Under the pieces are notes generated by a model. The model saw only the letters and a list, made by a program, of their open reading frames with translations, made no database searches and had not been told where the DNA came from. From positions 62,001 to 126,000 of the forward strand of contig CAVSNJ010000021.1 in NCBI GenBank assembly GCA_963729295.1: DNA of 64,000 nucleotides, given 5' to 3'. A program made the translations under genes and the position numbers. The first letter of the stretch is position 1, and each line of letters starts with the position of its first letter. The DNA is from DATJLY01 sp963729295. GTDB taxonomy: Bacteria > Pseudomonadota > Alphaproteobacteria > ATCC43930 > CGMCC-115725. Positions 55,220 through 64,000 of this stretch are shown here, one piece after another.

Positions 55220-56584
55220 ATGCGCGGAATCGCCCTGGCTCTCACTTTTTTCGGTCTGCTCCCGCGCGTATTCTGGTACCCGTTTCTCGGGATCCTGATG
55301 TGGTTCTGGATTTCGTTGATGAATCCGCACAAGGAGGTTGCGGGCTTTTTCGCCACCCTTCCGTACGCGCTCATGGTGGCCGTCGTCACCGTCCTCGCAT
55401 GGATGTTCTCTCAGGAGAAGAAAACCCCACCAAACGACAAAATCACCTGGCTTCTGGTCGCGCTCGCCGTCTGGGTCAGTGTGACCTCATTGATGGCGAT
55501 CTCACCGCCGGACGACGTCTTCGAGAAATGGTCCCTCGTCATGAAGATGCTGGGCATGACGATCTTGGCCTACACGCTGACGAATACGCGGCAGCGGCTC
55601 AATATGCTGATCGTGGTTTGCGCCTTCTCGATTGCGGTCTATGGAATAAAGGGCGGCGTATTCACGATCATGCGCGGCGGGATCTTTCGGGTGTGGGGCC
55701 CTGATGGAACCATGATCGGGGACAACAACGACCTCGGCGTTGCGCTCGTCATGTACATGCCCCTCCTCTTCTACTCGTTGGGGCTGTGCAAGCAACGGTG
55801 GCTCCAGTGGCTGATACTCGTCTCGATCGGCCTTACATTCATCGGTTCGCTCTTCACCTATTCGCGAGGCGGGTTGTTGGCCATGGCGGTGATGGGAGTG
55901 ATGCTGTGGATCAGGACAAAAAGGAAGATCGCCATTACGGCAGTCACTGCGGTCGCCATATGGGGCATCTGGAACTACGCACCAAGCGAGTGGTTCGATC
56001 GCATGGACACGATTCAGAATTATCAGCAGGACGGGTCGGCAGAAAGCCGGCTCTTCATGTGGCAGCTCTCCTGGTACATGGCTCTCAAGCACCCGGTCAC
56101 GGGCGCGGGGTTCCGTGCGCTCTACGATTACCAGATGGTCAATCGGGAGCTCGCGGATGACAATGTCGCACAGCTTACATTGCCGCGTTCGCCACATAGC
56201 ATCTGGTTCGAAATGCTCGGCGACCATGGGTTTGTCGGACTCGGCCTCTTCATCATCGTATTCCTGAGCAGCATGTGGGACGCGCGGTGGGTGATGCGAC
56301 GAACGCGCGGGCGTCCCGAATTGCAGTGGGCGAACAACCTTGGCCGAATGCTGCAGGCTTCTCTCGTCGGCTACGCGACTGGGGGCAGCTTTGCAACTCT
56401 CGCAATGTATGACGGATATTACGTGCTCGTAGTCATAATTGCCGTGGTGCGGCAGCTCGTCGCCACGGAACTGGCGGCAACGCAGGCCGCTGGCGCGCCG
56501 GCTGGAATTCCGCAGCTCCGGGAGCCGGCTCTCGCGCGCATCGGTGAAATTCAGCCAACCGCGGCCCCTCGCCTGTCCTCCTGA
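55220..56584 (+). CDS. O-ligase-like polysaccharide membrane protein, exosortase-A-associated type
   Basis: 454 residues and about 11 membrane helices. RVFWYPFLGILMWFWISLMN, KVAGFFATLPYALMV-like start (HKEVAGFFATLPYALMVAVV), GIKGGVFTIMRGGIFRVWGP, DGTMIGDNNDLGVALVMYMP, GSLFTYSRGGLLAMAVMGVM and the Wzy_C-type GHPVTGAGF-like KHPVTGAGFRALYDYQ are visible. The arrangement matches the TIGR03097 'putative O-glycosylation ligase' of exosortase-A loci (from memory). The periplasmic loop after helix 8 (SPHSIWFEMLGDHGFVGLGL) has the conserved His/Glu. Would polymerise or ligate the sugar chain. Confidence 0.85.
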   Translation: MRGIALALTFFGLLPRVFWYPFLGILMWFWISLMNPHKEVAGFFATLPYALMVAVVTVLAWMFSQEKKTPPNDKITWLLVALAVWVSVTSLMAISPPDDVFEKWSLVMKMLGMTILAYTLTNTRQRLNMLIVVCAFSIAVYGIKGGVFTIMRGGIFRVWGPDGTMIGDNNDLGVALVMYMPLLFYSLGLCKQRWLQWLILVSIGLTFIGSLFTYSRGGLLAMAVMGVMLWIRTKRKIAITAVTAVAIWGIWNYAPSEWFDRMDTIQNYQQDGSAESRLFMWQLSWYMALKHPVTGAGFRALYDYQMVNRELADDNVAQLTLPRSPHSIWFEMLGDHGFVGLGLFIIVFLSSMWDARWVMRRTRGRPELQWANNLGRMLQASLVGYATGGSFATLAMYDGYYVLVVIIAVVRQLVATELAATQAAGAPAGIPQLREPALARIGEIQPTAAPRLSS

Positions 56585-57367
56585 CCGGTCTCGGATTCTG
56601 CTGTACCACCTTCACGTCGCGCGATGATCAGCAGCTGACAAGCAAGGCCGCGAAGACCGAGCGCGTAGGCCGCAAGGTCGTAGAGAACCATGAGGACGTA
56701 GAGCGGAACGAAGAAGGTATAGTAGATCGCTTGATAATAGCGGATATCCACGCGCACCACCGAAAATCCGCATCGCGCCAGTCTGCGGGTGATCGTCTTG
56801 TAGGTGCAGCCGTCATAATAGGCGCGAAAGCCGCAAGTCTCCGTCCATTCAGGAAAGAACGAGAACAGGATGCGCCGTGCGAGCCAGTTCGGGAGAATGC
56901 GGTTGATCATCGCAAAGGGCGTGTGCTTACACGGAAAGGTATGCACCGCATAGCCGCCGGGCCGTAGAATGCGCCGGCCCTCCCTGAAGAAATGCTCAAC
57001 GTCTCTGAAGGTGCTCTACCACCGAACGCGAGACGACGAGGTCGAATGCCTCGTCGGCGAAGGGCAGTGCAAACGTGGTGGCATCCCCGACGACCTTCCG
57101 TTTCAGATCGGCATTGAGGCGCAGTTCGGGTTCCGAGATATCGAATGCGACGATCCGTTGGCTCTCCGCGTCCTTGAGGAACGGCAGGAACGGGCATTCC
57201 TTTCCGCTGCCCACATCGAGCACGGTCTGGCCCGGCGCGTCATTGAGTATTCCCGCGACCACGAATTTGTAGGTCGTATGGAGGTGCTGGGTGAAGCCGC
57301 GGGGCAGGCGCTTCTCGATCGCTTCGCAAACCTTCTGATTCCATCGTAGGAAAGACGATTTAGGCAT
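56551..57367 (-). CDS. Class I SAM-dependent methyltransferase, one frameshift
   Basis: MPKSSFLRWNQKVCEAIEKR (ATG 57367), then QTVLDVGSGKECPFLPFLKD (SAM site), ESQRIVAFDISEPELRLNAD, GDATTFALPFADEAFDLVVS and RSVVEHLQ. After a one-base shift near 57005 it continues FFREGRRILRPGGYAVHTFP, NRILPNWLARRILFSFFPEW and a C-terminal hydrophobic stretch FFVPLYVLMVLYDLAAYALG. About 270 residues. Typical of Methyltransf_11 enzymes in glycan loci, with a membrane tail. Convergent with the O-ligase, overlapping its end by 34 bases. Confidence 0.8.
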
Positions 57368-57396
57368 ACGCAAATCCGCCCGCCGTAGTGCTTCGC

Positions 57397-59208
57397 CTAT
57401 TCCGGCCAGATGGCCCATTTATAAAGGCTGCTCGCGCCGTCGGCTTGAAACACGTGCAACATCTGTGGTTCGAGCCACCGATGCGCCGCAGCCGCCTCGC
57501 GCACTCCGGCGAGCGCTAACGCAGCGACCGCGGCGCGCGCCTCTTCGAGGTAGCCATGACGCTGCGCAGGAGATAAGGCATCAGCTGGCCAGGATCGCGG
57601 ATCGAGCGGGACCGCCTTGGGTTGGGCATTAAACCACGTGACGAAATTTGCCCACAGTTCGGCCCAGCTCTGCGGCACCGTCGCGTTGAGCGACTCCGGC
57701 GGCGCATATGTTGGATAAGGAGTGCTGTGGATGCTTGCCTTTGCGCCTTCTATGGCTCCGACGAGCGGCATATTGTAAGGAGCTGGAAGACGCCGGTCCC
57801 ATCCCGGTCCCGCCTTTGGGTCGGCGATCAGGGCTAGGCGAGAACCCGCGACATAGGTAACGACGGGGGCCCACTCCGGAAAGTATTGGGACCATCCGGC
57901 CCAGCCGAGCACTATCTGCAAATAATCAATCATGAAGACGGAAATGTAGCCTGTCTCTATAATCAGATGGAAAATCTTGCACTCCGGCGCCGAAGATGCC
58001 ACATACTTTTTGGAGTAGGTCAGGTTGTCATCGACGCAGGTGCGCCAGTAGGAGCGTGAAGCAAGCCACGATGGGACTTCGGCCGGCGTGAAAGCCGCCA
58101 TGCGAAATAGATCGCGAAGGCCCCACGCGAATCCGCGGGTGTCCGCTATAGCGAGCCCGGGCAATTTTTCATTGCGTTGGAAGTAGTTGCTTTCGATCGT
58201 ACCATAATTGGCCACGAACTGCTCCTCCTCGAGGAAGAAGGGGTCGTCCGTCAGAAGCCAAGGCACGAATCCCAGCGACGGAAAATGTGACAGCTCGGTT
58301 TCCATCCATTCGCGGTCGGAGAGGGGCGGAGCCGGTTTCGGAATCTGATAACGCTCTGGCAAGAGCGCGTGCTGCAACGCCAAGTACGGAAACTTCTGCA
58401 CGTCCAACGGGGCGCCCGACGCTCCATCGCGAACGTGCATTGCGATCGTTCCGGCAGCTTCCGCATGTGATCGCATCGTCTCCTCGGCGGCGGTATCGCC
58501 GGTAAAAAGAAAGCATGCCTGGGGCTCAGTGATGAAGCCAAGCTCGGGGCGGTCACCTGCGCTGCCCATGGCGCTCGACAGCCCCCCTAAGGACATCGGT
58601 CCCGTCCAAGAGACGGAACGATCGGCCGGACGCGGATTATTGTAAAGAGCGGCTCTGGAATAGGGCGGTACCGCTCTTCTCGCGACCAGATCCGCAAGGT
58701 TTCGAATGATCGGGCGAGGCGCAGACTGCCAGCGCCAGCGCGCACCCCAAAAATGCTTCGGAACTGCGACCGTGACCGGGGCAGAAAGCGCGCCTCCGGA
58801 TATCGTCGCCTTATAGGGCGATGAAACGTGGGCCGGTGCTGCTCCGTCAAGCGGCTTCGGTGCGGCCTCGGCGGAGAAACTGTACTCCGTGCCGTATTCG
58901 ACGACGATTTCGTGTCGGAGCCCGTTCACATCCGGTCGAAAGAACACCGTCCATGGCGCGCTTCTCTGCCGCAGGCATTTCTGCTGCACGAAGGCGCCGA
59001 CATAATCACCGAGGTCGGTCGCCTTCGTTTGGTCGAACGAGAGCGACTTTCCGTCCGAAAAGGTGAGGATGAGCGAAAGCGGAGCGGAGCGTGCCTTTTC
59101 GCTCGCATCGTTCCCGCGCGCCGACGTGGCAACGGCCGCCATGCCGAGAAGCCCGACGCCGCGCAGTATGCTTCGGCGCGTAGCATCGAAGCGTCGCAAG
59201 TTCTTCAT
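57397..59208 (-). CDS. Tat-exported protein of unknown function, 603 aa
   Basis: The N-terminus DATRRSILRGVGLLGMAAVA has the twin-arginine motif (TRRSILRG), so a folded, perhaps cofactor-bearing, protein is exported. Visible stretches: LTFSDGKSLSFDQTKATDLG, PVTVAVPKHFWGARWRWQSA, FPYLALQHALLPERYQIPKP, LADTRGFAWGLRDLFRMAAF-like (IADTRGFAWGLRDLFRMAAF), YWRTCVDDNLTYSKKYVASS and FMIDYLQIVLGWAGWSQYFP. The helix-rich C-terminal half suggests a toroid, as in polysaccharide lyases, but no family was recognised. Followed by the methyltransferase 30 bases on; probably acts on the exported polymer. Confidence 0.7.
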   Translation of the reverse strand: MKNLRRFDATRRSILRGVGLLGMAAVATSARGNDASEKARSAPLSLILTFSDGKSLSFDQTKATDLGDYVGAFVQQKCLRQRSAPWTVFFRPDVNGLRHEIVVEYGTEYSFSAEAAPKPLDGAAPAHVSSPYKATISGGALSAPVTVAVPKHFWGARWRWQSAPRPIIRNLADLVARRAVPPYSRAALYNNPRPADRSVSWTGPMSLGGLSSAMGSAGDRPELGFITEPQACFLFTGDTAAEETMRSHAEAAGTIAMHVRDGASGAPLDVQKFPYLALQHALLPERYQIPKPAPPLSDREWMETELSHFPSLGFVPWLLTDDPFFLEEEQFVANYGTIESNYFQRNEKLPGLAIADTRGFAWGLRDLFRMAAFTPAEVPSWLASRSYWRTCVDDNLTYSKKYVASSAPECKIFHLIIETGYISVFMIDYLQIVLGWAGWSQYFPEWAPVVTYVAGSRLALIADPKAGPGWDRRLPAPYNMPLVGAIEGAKASIHSTPYPTYAPPESLNATVPQSWAELWANFVTWFNAQPKAVPLDPRSWPADALSPAQRHGYLEEARAAVAALALAGVREAAAAHRWLEPQMLHVFQADGASSLYKWAIWPE

Positions 59209-59251
59209 CGCGGCATTCTCGCGATTCCGAGGTCCGCATCCAAAGCCGCCA

Positions 59252-59986
59252 TCACGACTGCCGGGCGCGCGCCGCCATCAGCAACACGGTCTCGCTTTCG
59301 GCTAAAATCGAAAATTGACCCGTCTCTTCGAAAATGGTGCGATGACGCGGATTGACGTAGATGATCGTGATGTCGAATCCTTTCTTCGCATGCGCGAGGA
59401 GCCGAGTCAAGACGCGCCGCATGATGGGCGGACCAAAAGGGTCGTAGAAGTAGCAAACCAAGTTAGTCTGCGGGAGATCAATGGAACCCGCATCCTCGCA
59501 GATGCTGCGAATAGAGCCCGCACGCATCGCAGATTTCGGAAACCGCGCAATGTTCTCTCGCGAGATATCATGAAGCTCGCGAGAAAACTCGACGCCGATC
59601 ACCTCCTTGAATGGATAACCGGCGGCGACGAGAAGCGCCCGCCCTTTGCCCGATCCAAAGTCGATGAATGTCGTCTGCGAAAGGTCGCGTTCGATCTGCT
59701 GCAGCGGCTTCGCGATCCATTCGACATTACTCGCCTCGTACCGTCCCGCGTAGATGGCGTTCGGCGATGCCGCGATCTCCAGCGATCCGATTTCACGTAT
59801 CGACGCGGTATTCGTGCCGAACCTCTCGTCGAACGAATCCTTGTCCGGCCCGGCCCGGCGCCGCGACAGGAGCCGCTGCAAATTGTAGGCCGCGAGGCTG
59901 ACAAACCCCAGAAATCCATGTCGACGAAACGCATACGCCAGGCGCCGGCGCCACTGGCTGACGAGCGATGCGTCCGCTGGCATCAC
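59252..59986 (-). CDS. SAM-dependent methyltransferase, class I
   Basis: 244 residues. SAM-binding: TTFIDFGSGKGRALLVAAGY, then KEVIGVEFSRELHDISRENI; a later strand TNLVCYFYDPFGPPIMRRVL. Similar DUF-type methyltransferases are frequent in polysaccharide clusters. N-terminal basic helix RLAYAFRRHGFLGFVSLAAY could bind a membrane. The start overlaps the deacetylase stop (ATGA), so they form one unit with the upstream sulfotransferase. Confidence 0.8.
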   Translation of the reverse strand: MMPADASLVSQWRRRLAYAFRRHGFLGFVSLAAYNLQRLLSRRRAGPDKDSFDERFGTNTASIREIGSLEIAASPNAIYAGRYEASNVEWIAKPLQQIERDLSQTTFIDFGSGKGRALLVAAGYPFKEVIGVEFSRELHDISRENIARFPKSAMRAGSIRSICEDAGSIDLPQTNLVCYFYDPFGPPIMRRVLTRLLAHAKKGFDITIIYVNPRHRTIFEETGQFSILAESETVLLMAARARQS

Positions 59987-60988
59987 CGCGCGTAGAAGTG
60001 GTCATCGAGCTGCGAGGCGGCCATGCGGCTCAGCGTGGCCCATAAAGGAACCCGCAGCGCGATGTCGCCGCGCGACTTTTCGACGGCCTGCTCCAGTGCG
60101 ACGCGTGAGATCGGAACAGCGGAGAATTTTTGCGGATGCTCGGCGATAAAACGGCAAAGCTCGACGAGCCGACGCTGATTCGTGCGATGGGCGCGGATAT
60201 TCGTGAATCGCTCATGGCGGCGATTTATGAATTCGAAGCTGTGGGTCAGCACCACGACCGGATCAAGACCCGCCGCGTGCGCGCCCTCGAGTAGGAATTC
60301 GATCTCGCGCGAGGAGCAGCCCGTGATGGTGAGGGCATGCTCGTGCTGCCACCTGCCGACGACCAAGTCTTTGTAGGAGAGCACGGGCAGTTCCAGAATT
60401 CCGTCGACCAGGTAGCGTCCTCCGAGCAGCTGGAGTTCCGAATCGGGAGGCCGCGCGATGGCGCGGGCGACATTCGACGATGCGAGAAAACCGTGGCGCG
60501 CCATGGCCCGGTACACTGCAAGATCCACCTGCATGTTGCCGGTGCGCATCGCCGTTGGGCGCGGAACGCCCCAGCGGCGAAACGCTTCCATGCCGAGCAG
60601 CAACATCTCGTCGAGCTCGGCATCGCTGCGCCCGGCGCATGAGTCTGTTCGGCCTCTCATGCGCGATCCGATTTTGCCATTGCGGGTTGCGGAAGTAGAG
60701 CCAACAAGGGTGAAGGTGCAGCTGAACGTCATGCCCTTCCTTCATGATCCGCTCGGCAATCGCAGCCATTGGGCGATCGCCGAAATAGCAGTAATTCAAG
60801 GCTTCGACAAAGAACGTCGCAGTCAGTCCAAACGATCGAAGCGTTTCGAGGATAAACCCGAGGCCATGCTCGCGACCATCCGCGACGCAGGTAACGGCCG
60901 GCTCGCCAATCGGCAAATTTCGATTCGGTGCCGCGAAAGCCCCACCGATCGAAAATTCGATGTCGACGGTGATGCAGACTTGAGTCAT
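59983..60988 (-). CDS. Polysaccharide deacetylase-like protein, one frameshift
   Basis: ATG 60988 opens MTQVCITVDIEFSIGGAF, where VDIE is the deacetylase metal/catalytic Asp motif. FILETLRSFGLTATFFVEAL, then GHDVQLHLHPCWLYFRN (metal-binding His pair) follow. After a shift near 60650 come EAFRRWGVPRPTAMRTGNMQ, YRAMARHGFLASSNVARAI, VVVLTHSFEFINRRHERF (late His). About 335 residues. Likely N-deacetylates a sugar in the cytoplasm or periplasm; no signal peptide is seen. Between sulfotransferase and methyltransferase genes. Confidence 0.8.
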
Positions 60989-61016
60989 GTCGTGATTGCC
61001 CGAGCCGTGTGGAATG

Positions 61017-62108
61017 TTATTCGGGAAAGAGAGTGGGCAATATCGTGCGGACAATCGTCATGTATCGATCGATTTCCTGCGCAGAAAGCTCCTCTTTCCA
61101 TTTGTTCGCGGAGACCATCGGTTCCCGATAGAGGCTGAAATATCCCTCATGTCGCGCCGGCTTTGTGCTCGCCTCGACGAATTGAGAGACGGCGGCGTCC
61201 CAAGGAAACCCGGCAAACTCGACAATCTCCCGCGCCCGCTCGAGCGGACTGGTGCAGAGCTCTTCATATCTGACGATGGAGACGTTCGCTAGCGCCGCGA
61301 CATCCTCGAGCAGCTTCGCGTGCGCGAAGGCCCAGCCATGGACCCACTGATCGAGCAAAGGCAGGCTTTCGTAATCCTTCCGACTGAAGCCCAACTCGCG
61401 TGCCCGGGACGTTTCGGTGACATAGGGGCCGAACATGGTTCCCACCCCCATGGTCCTGACATTGAACCCGCGCTTCAGGGAGGCAAGTTGGCCACAGGGG
61501 TGTCGGATGATCACGATCGTGCGGCTCGCAGGCAAAGCGCGAGCAAGAAGGGCGCCGGCTCCGAGCAGGCTGAGGGATTTGAGCACATACTTCAGACCCG
61601 GCGCGTCGCCCCGGACGCAATCCGGTATGGCCACTTGGCGCGGCCATCGCGCACGAGGCGCAATGGCTTCGACAGCGCGCAGACCGTAAACGAGCGCGCG
61701 CCGAGTCAGCACTGCGGGAACACTCTGGAACGGCTTGGCGAAAACGGGCCGCGTGCCGGAAGCCTTGATCTGCCGAACGCCTACGAGGAGAGCGACATAA
61801 TTTCGCACCGCATCCTCGTACTTCGGCACGTCTTCGGCCGGACAGTGCGGCGGAAATCCAACCGGCGGCAAGACCGCATCCGGTTCGTGCCGATAGAGTA
61901 CCATGGGGTGGCTGTCGAATATCTTGCCGAGCCAACTCGTTCCAGAACGAGGAGCGCCAAGTATAAAAACCAGGTTGGACCCGTCAGATCGAACCTCGCT
62001 TACTGCGGAGGCTGCCGAGGCAGGAGCGTAATTAAGGGAAGATCGAATTGCGTCACGCGAGTTTTCATGTCTGGCAAGGGAGTTCCGGATATGAATAGGC
62101 ACCGACAA
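61017..62108 (-). CDS. Sulfotransferase family protein (second)
   Basis: 363 residues. PAPS loop: LVFILGAPRSGTSWLGKIFD (about 47-66). 3'-phosphate site: SRTIVIIRHPCGQLASLKRG. Late: VSIVRYEELCTSPLERAREI and VSANKWKEELSAQEIDRYM. Differs from the first sulfotransferase in length and motif details, so they probably act on different positions. GTG/ATG 62108 start. Heads the unit sulfotransferase-deacetylase-methyltransferase. Confidence 0.9.
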   Translation of the reverse strand: MSVPIHIRNSLARHENSRDAIRSSLNYAPASAASAVSEVRSDGSNLVFILGAPRSGTSWLGKIFDSHPMVLYRHEPDAVLPPVGFPPHCPAEDVPKYEDAVRNYVALLVGVRQIKASGTRPVFAKPFQSVPAVLTRRALVYGLRAVEAIAPRARWPRQVAIPDCVRGDAPGLKYVLKSLSLLGAGALLARALPASRTIVIIRHPCGQLASLKRGFNVRTMGVGTMFGPYVTETSRARELGFSRKDYESLPLLDQWVHGWAFAHAKLLEDVAALANVSIVRYEELCTSPLERAREIVEFAGFPWDAAVSQFVEASTKPARHEGYFSLYREPMVSANKWKEELSAQEIDRYMTIVRTILPTLFPE

Positions 62109-62427
62109 CTTCCATCAAGATGGCCGCGAACCCGACCTGATCGCGTTCATTGTTGCACCGGCGTGAAAAGAAAGCTATCTAGCCTAGAAGAGGTTAACAG
62201 GACGAATAGCGTGTGGATAACAAGCGTGCCGCCGGCCGCCCGGGTTTCATGTCGAATTGGGTGAGGCATGGCAGGCGCTGCGAGGTTACTTAGCGAGATA
62301 TAAGTTTCTTTTAGTGTGACCTATGTTTGCAGGGGTGCAATTCCCGGCTGCTCTTCGGATCGTGCGTCCGGGGCAGTTTGGTGGTTACACTTCCGCTCCA
62401 CGTTTCGATCTGCTCGTTCGAGGGTGT
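62109..62427. other. Divergent intergenic region
   Basis: 319 bases between the sulfotransferase (minus) and the decarboxylase-like gene (plus). It is AT-rich around 62285-62325 (AGCGAGATATAAGTTTCTTT), a plausible promoter area. No gene, dyad or known site was recognised. Confidence 0.3.
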
Positions 62428-62432
62428 ATGGC

Positions 62433-63141
62433 ATGAGATCCCTGGCGTGGGTGCAGGTTGCCGTCCTTGCGTGCTGCATCTGGGCTTTGGCCGAGCTTGC
62501 GGGCGAACTTCCCTTTCCCTTCTCCCCTCATCAAGCCGTTCTTGCCGCCGCGCATTCGGTGGCCGACCGACCAGGTCGAGCTTTGGGTTGAAAGGGACGA
62601 CATTCCATCGGATTTCCGGGATTTCTTCGCGCGCACCCCAACCGCAAGATTTCCTCCGGCCCCAACTGGGTTTCGCCAGCCGACGGTATCGCCGGTTCGG
62701 TTTTGCACTATAACGGAAAAAGCTACTTCGTGGTGAACCTGACTTTCTGGGGACGTTCACGTCATCCGATCACCCATTGCAGGTGTCGTCACGGACATCG
62801 AGAATGACGGTAGCCGCACAGTTCGGGACAAGGAGACGCCGGAGCAAGCGATCGAAGACGTATACGAGCGCGGTAAGGACGCGCCGGTGCAGAAGGTCAT
62901 AACGATCCGATCGGAAATCGGGGACGTTGAAGTCCGGATGATCACGAGCTATTGGGCGTCGCGATTGAGGGTCTGGGTCCGAGCGGGGCAAAAAATCTCC
63001 AAGGGCGAGCGTATCGGCCGGATCTTGGCAGGAAGCACGGCAGTTTTCGAAGTTCCTGGCGACTTCGACTTCATTCCGAAGCCGGGCGTTCAGGTCGAGG
63101 GCGGCACTTCGATCATCTACGTCGAAAGTCCGGTACAATGA
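62433..63141 (+). pseudogene. Phosphatidylserine-decarboxylase-like protein, frameshifted
   Basis: Joined frames read DDIPSDFRDFFARTP, then ISSGPNWVSPADGIAGSVLH, YNGKSYFVVNLTFW, DVHVIRSPIAGVVTDIENDG, KVITIRSEIGDVEVRMITSY, WASRLRVWVRAGQKISKGER and IGRILAGSTAVFEVP. The order VSPADG, DVHVxRSPxxGxV, ASRLxxxVxxGxxxxxGERxG and the Gly-Ser processing site (AGS) is that of pyruvoyl-dependent PS decarboxylases. Frame changes near 62580, 62632 and 62752; the N-terminal start is uncertain. The presence in a glycan locus is unusual: it may make ethanolamine lipid or modify another serine-type phospho-compound. Overlaps the next small gene (ATGA). Confidence 0.7.
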
Positions 63142-63351
63142 AAAGGCTCATCTGGGACCGACGAACGGTTTTCCTGGTGGTTCGTCGGGGCCTTTACCTT
63201 CGTGACGGCGTCGATCCTGGTAATCGACTTCGTTTGGCGATTTGTCACGATGCCGATCAAGCGGTTCGCTGTCTATGCCATCCTGATCGACTTGGTGATA
63301 GGAGCGTTTGCCATCATGGGTGGTCGATGGTGGTCATCGTCCCAGCGATGA
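63138..63351 (+). CDS. Small membrane protein, about 70 aa, one frameshift
   Basis: ATG 63138 overlaps the stop of the decarboxylase-like gene. MKRLIWDRRTVF joins, after one extra base near 63174, to WWFVGAFTFVTASILVIDFV, then WRFVTMPIKRFAVYAILIDL and VIGAFAIMGGRWWSSSQR. Two hydrophobic helices. In the raw frame it would read on to 63371 with a non-protein-like tail, so the shift is likely an error. Unknown family; possibly a membrane partner of the decarboxylase-like protein. Confidence 0.5.
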
Positions 63352-63424
63352 CGTTAGCTCACCGCCCCTGACGATCTGTCCTCTTCGGCACTTCCGTAAG
63401 CGCGTTTTTGGGCGTCCAGCTTTG

Positions 63425-64000
63425 TCAGCCTCGCGACGGTCTCGCGAGTCCCAGAAGCTCCCGCGCGACCGGGCGCATGAAGGCAAGTGTATAGGCGCCA
63501 TAGACGATCATCCCCGCAGCTACGAGGACCAGCAATTCCGCGAGTGTCTGGAGCCTCCCGGCCAACATGGCGTCGAGTGAACGTACCGCCGCGAACATGA
63601 TGAGCGCCCCCGTTAGAGGTGCCAGGAGCGGGCTCAAGAGGTGAACGGTTGTCGTGCCCGATACCTGAGCTGCCCGTCGGGCAGCCGATAGCAGCTGAAT
63701 CGGATAGGCGACAAGCCACGCCCCACACACTCCGATCAAGCCCCAGTGCGAGCCGATGAGAAAGGCCACCACGAACAGAATCGTGTTGAATGTCGTGTTG
63801 CGCAAGCTTGCCGCGAACTCCCCCATTCCCATTAGAAACGACGGAATGATGAGCCTGATGGGACGGAGCGCCATCGCCACGGCGAGGATCGCAACGGGAG
63901 TGGCAGCGGCGCTCCACTTCGGGCCGAGCGCGACGGAGACCGCTTGTGGCGACACCGCTGCAATTCCGAACAGGACCGGGAAAGACAGGAACCCAAGAAG
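63425..64000 (-). CDS. Polysaccharide flippase (Wzx/MATE-like), C-terminal part, cut by window edge
   Basis: 192 residues of an oligosaccharide transporter; the start lies beyond 64000. LLGFLSFPVLFGIAAVSPQA, then VALGPKWSAAATPVAILAVA, PSFLMGMGEFAASLRNTTFN, TILFVVAFLIGSHWGLIGVC and GAWLVAYPIQLLSAARRAAQ match the second half of Polysacc_synt/Wzx proteins with about six helices. It would flip the undecaprenyl-linked repeat to the periplasm for the O-ligase-like protein. Last 73 bases before it (63352-63424) are non-coding. Confidence 0.85.
   Translation of the reverse strand, partial: LLGFLSFPVLFGIAAVSPQAVSVALGPKWSAAATPVAILAVAMALRPIRLIIPSFLMGMGEFAASLRNTTFNTILFVVAFLIGSHWGLIGVCGAWLVAYPIQLLSAARRAAQVSGTTTVHLLSPLLAPLTGALIMFAAVRSLDAMLAGRLQTLAELLVLVAAGMIVYGAYTLAFMRPVARELLGLARPSRG

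Noticed and set aside
57397..57418. Upstream start (position 57418) for the methyltransferase ending at 56551.
   Set aside because: It would overlap the end of the Tat protein; ATG 57367 fits the family start better.

Overview
The window is from a high-GC alphaproteobacterium, most likely of the order Hyphomicrobiales (Rhizobiales). The evidence is gene order rather than any search: truA-fmt-def beside a divergent rmuC, a nudC / SRP RNA / dnaX-ybaB-recR block, cytochrome c divergent from kdsB-pheA, and a complete yejABEF peptide importer.

Left part (1-26.4 kb), mainly housekeeping: translation start and tRNA modification (truA, fmt, def), DNA repair and replication (rmuC, recR, ybaB, dnaX, with the SRP RNA upstream), NADH pyrophosphatase, a PadR regulator with a DUF2218 gene, phenylalanine and Kdo synthesis (pheA, kdsB), a membrane-anchored cytochrome c, a HisN-type phosphatase, YejABEF, a glycine-zipper protein, an M17 aminopeptidase, a glutathione transferase, malate synthase A, a solute-binding protein and an SsuBC-like transporter pair. 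A 0.4-kb element carrying a four-helix-bundle (S23) gene and bounded by inverted repeats sits inside the yej operon.

Middle (26.6-29.0 kb): one 788-residue protein joins a flavin oxidoreductase, two cyclic-nucleotide-binding-like domains and a 16-cysteine ferredoxin module.

Right part (29.3 kb to the end), lower in GC: a large exopolysaccharide locus that looks like an exosortase-A-associated type, with an amidotransferase, a family-4 glycosyltransferase and an O-ligase-like membrane protein. Around them are UDP-GlcNAc 2-epimerase, a second glycosyltransferase, two sulfotransferases, FkbM and other methyltransferases, an MBOAT O-acyltransferase with an SGNH partner, an ATP-grasp ligase, a polysaccharide deacetylase, a phosphatidylserine-decarboxylase-like protein, a flippase, and secreted beta-helix, beta-propeller, glycosidase-like and esterase-like proteins. 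Together they would make, decorate (acetyl, methyl, sulfate, perhaps aminoacyl), export and trim a surface polysaccharide. No exosortase and no PEP-CTERM protein was seen, and the locus runs off the right edge. A broken RAD52-like gene lies inside it.

Many reading frames are interrupted by small indels, in patches (1-3.2, 30.3-36.8, about 40.7, 45.8, 47.6, 57.0, 60.6 and 62.4-63.2 kb), while 3.2-29 kb is clean. Because fmt and def are among those affected, sequencing or assembly error is the likeliest cause for at least part of this. Broken genes are described from their joined frames.
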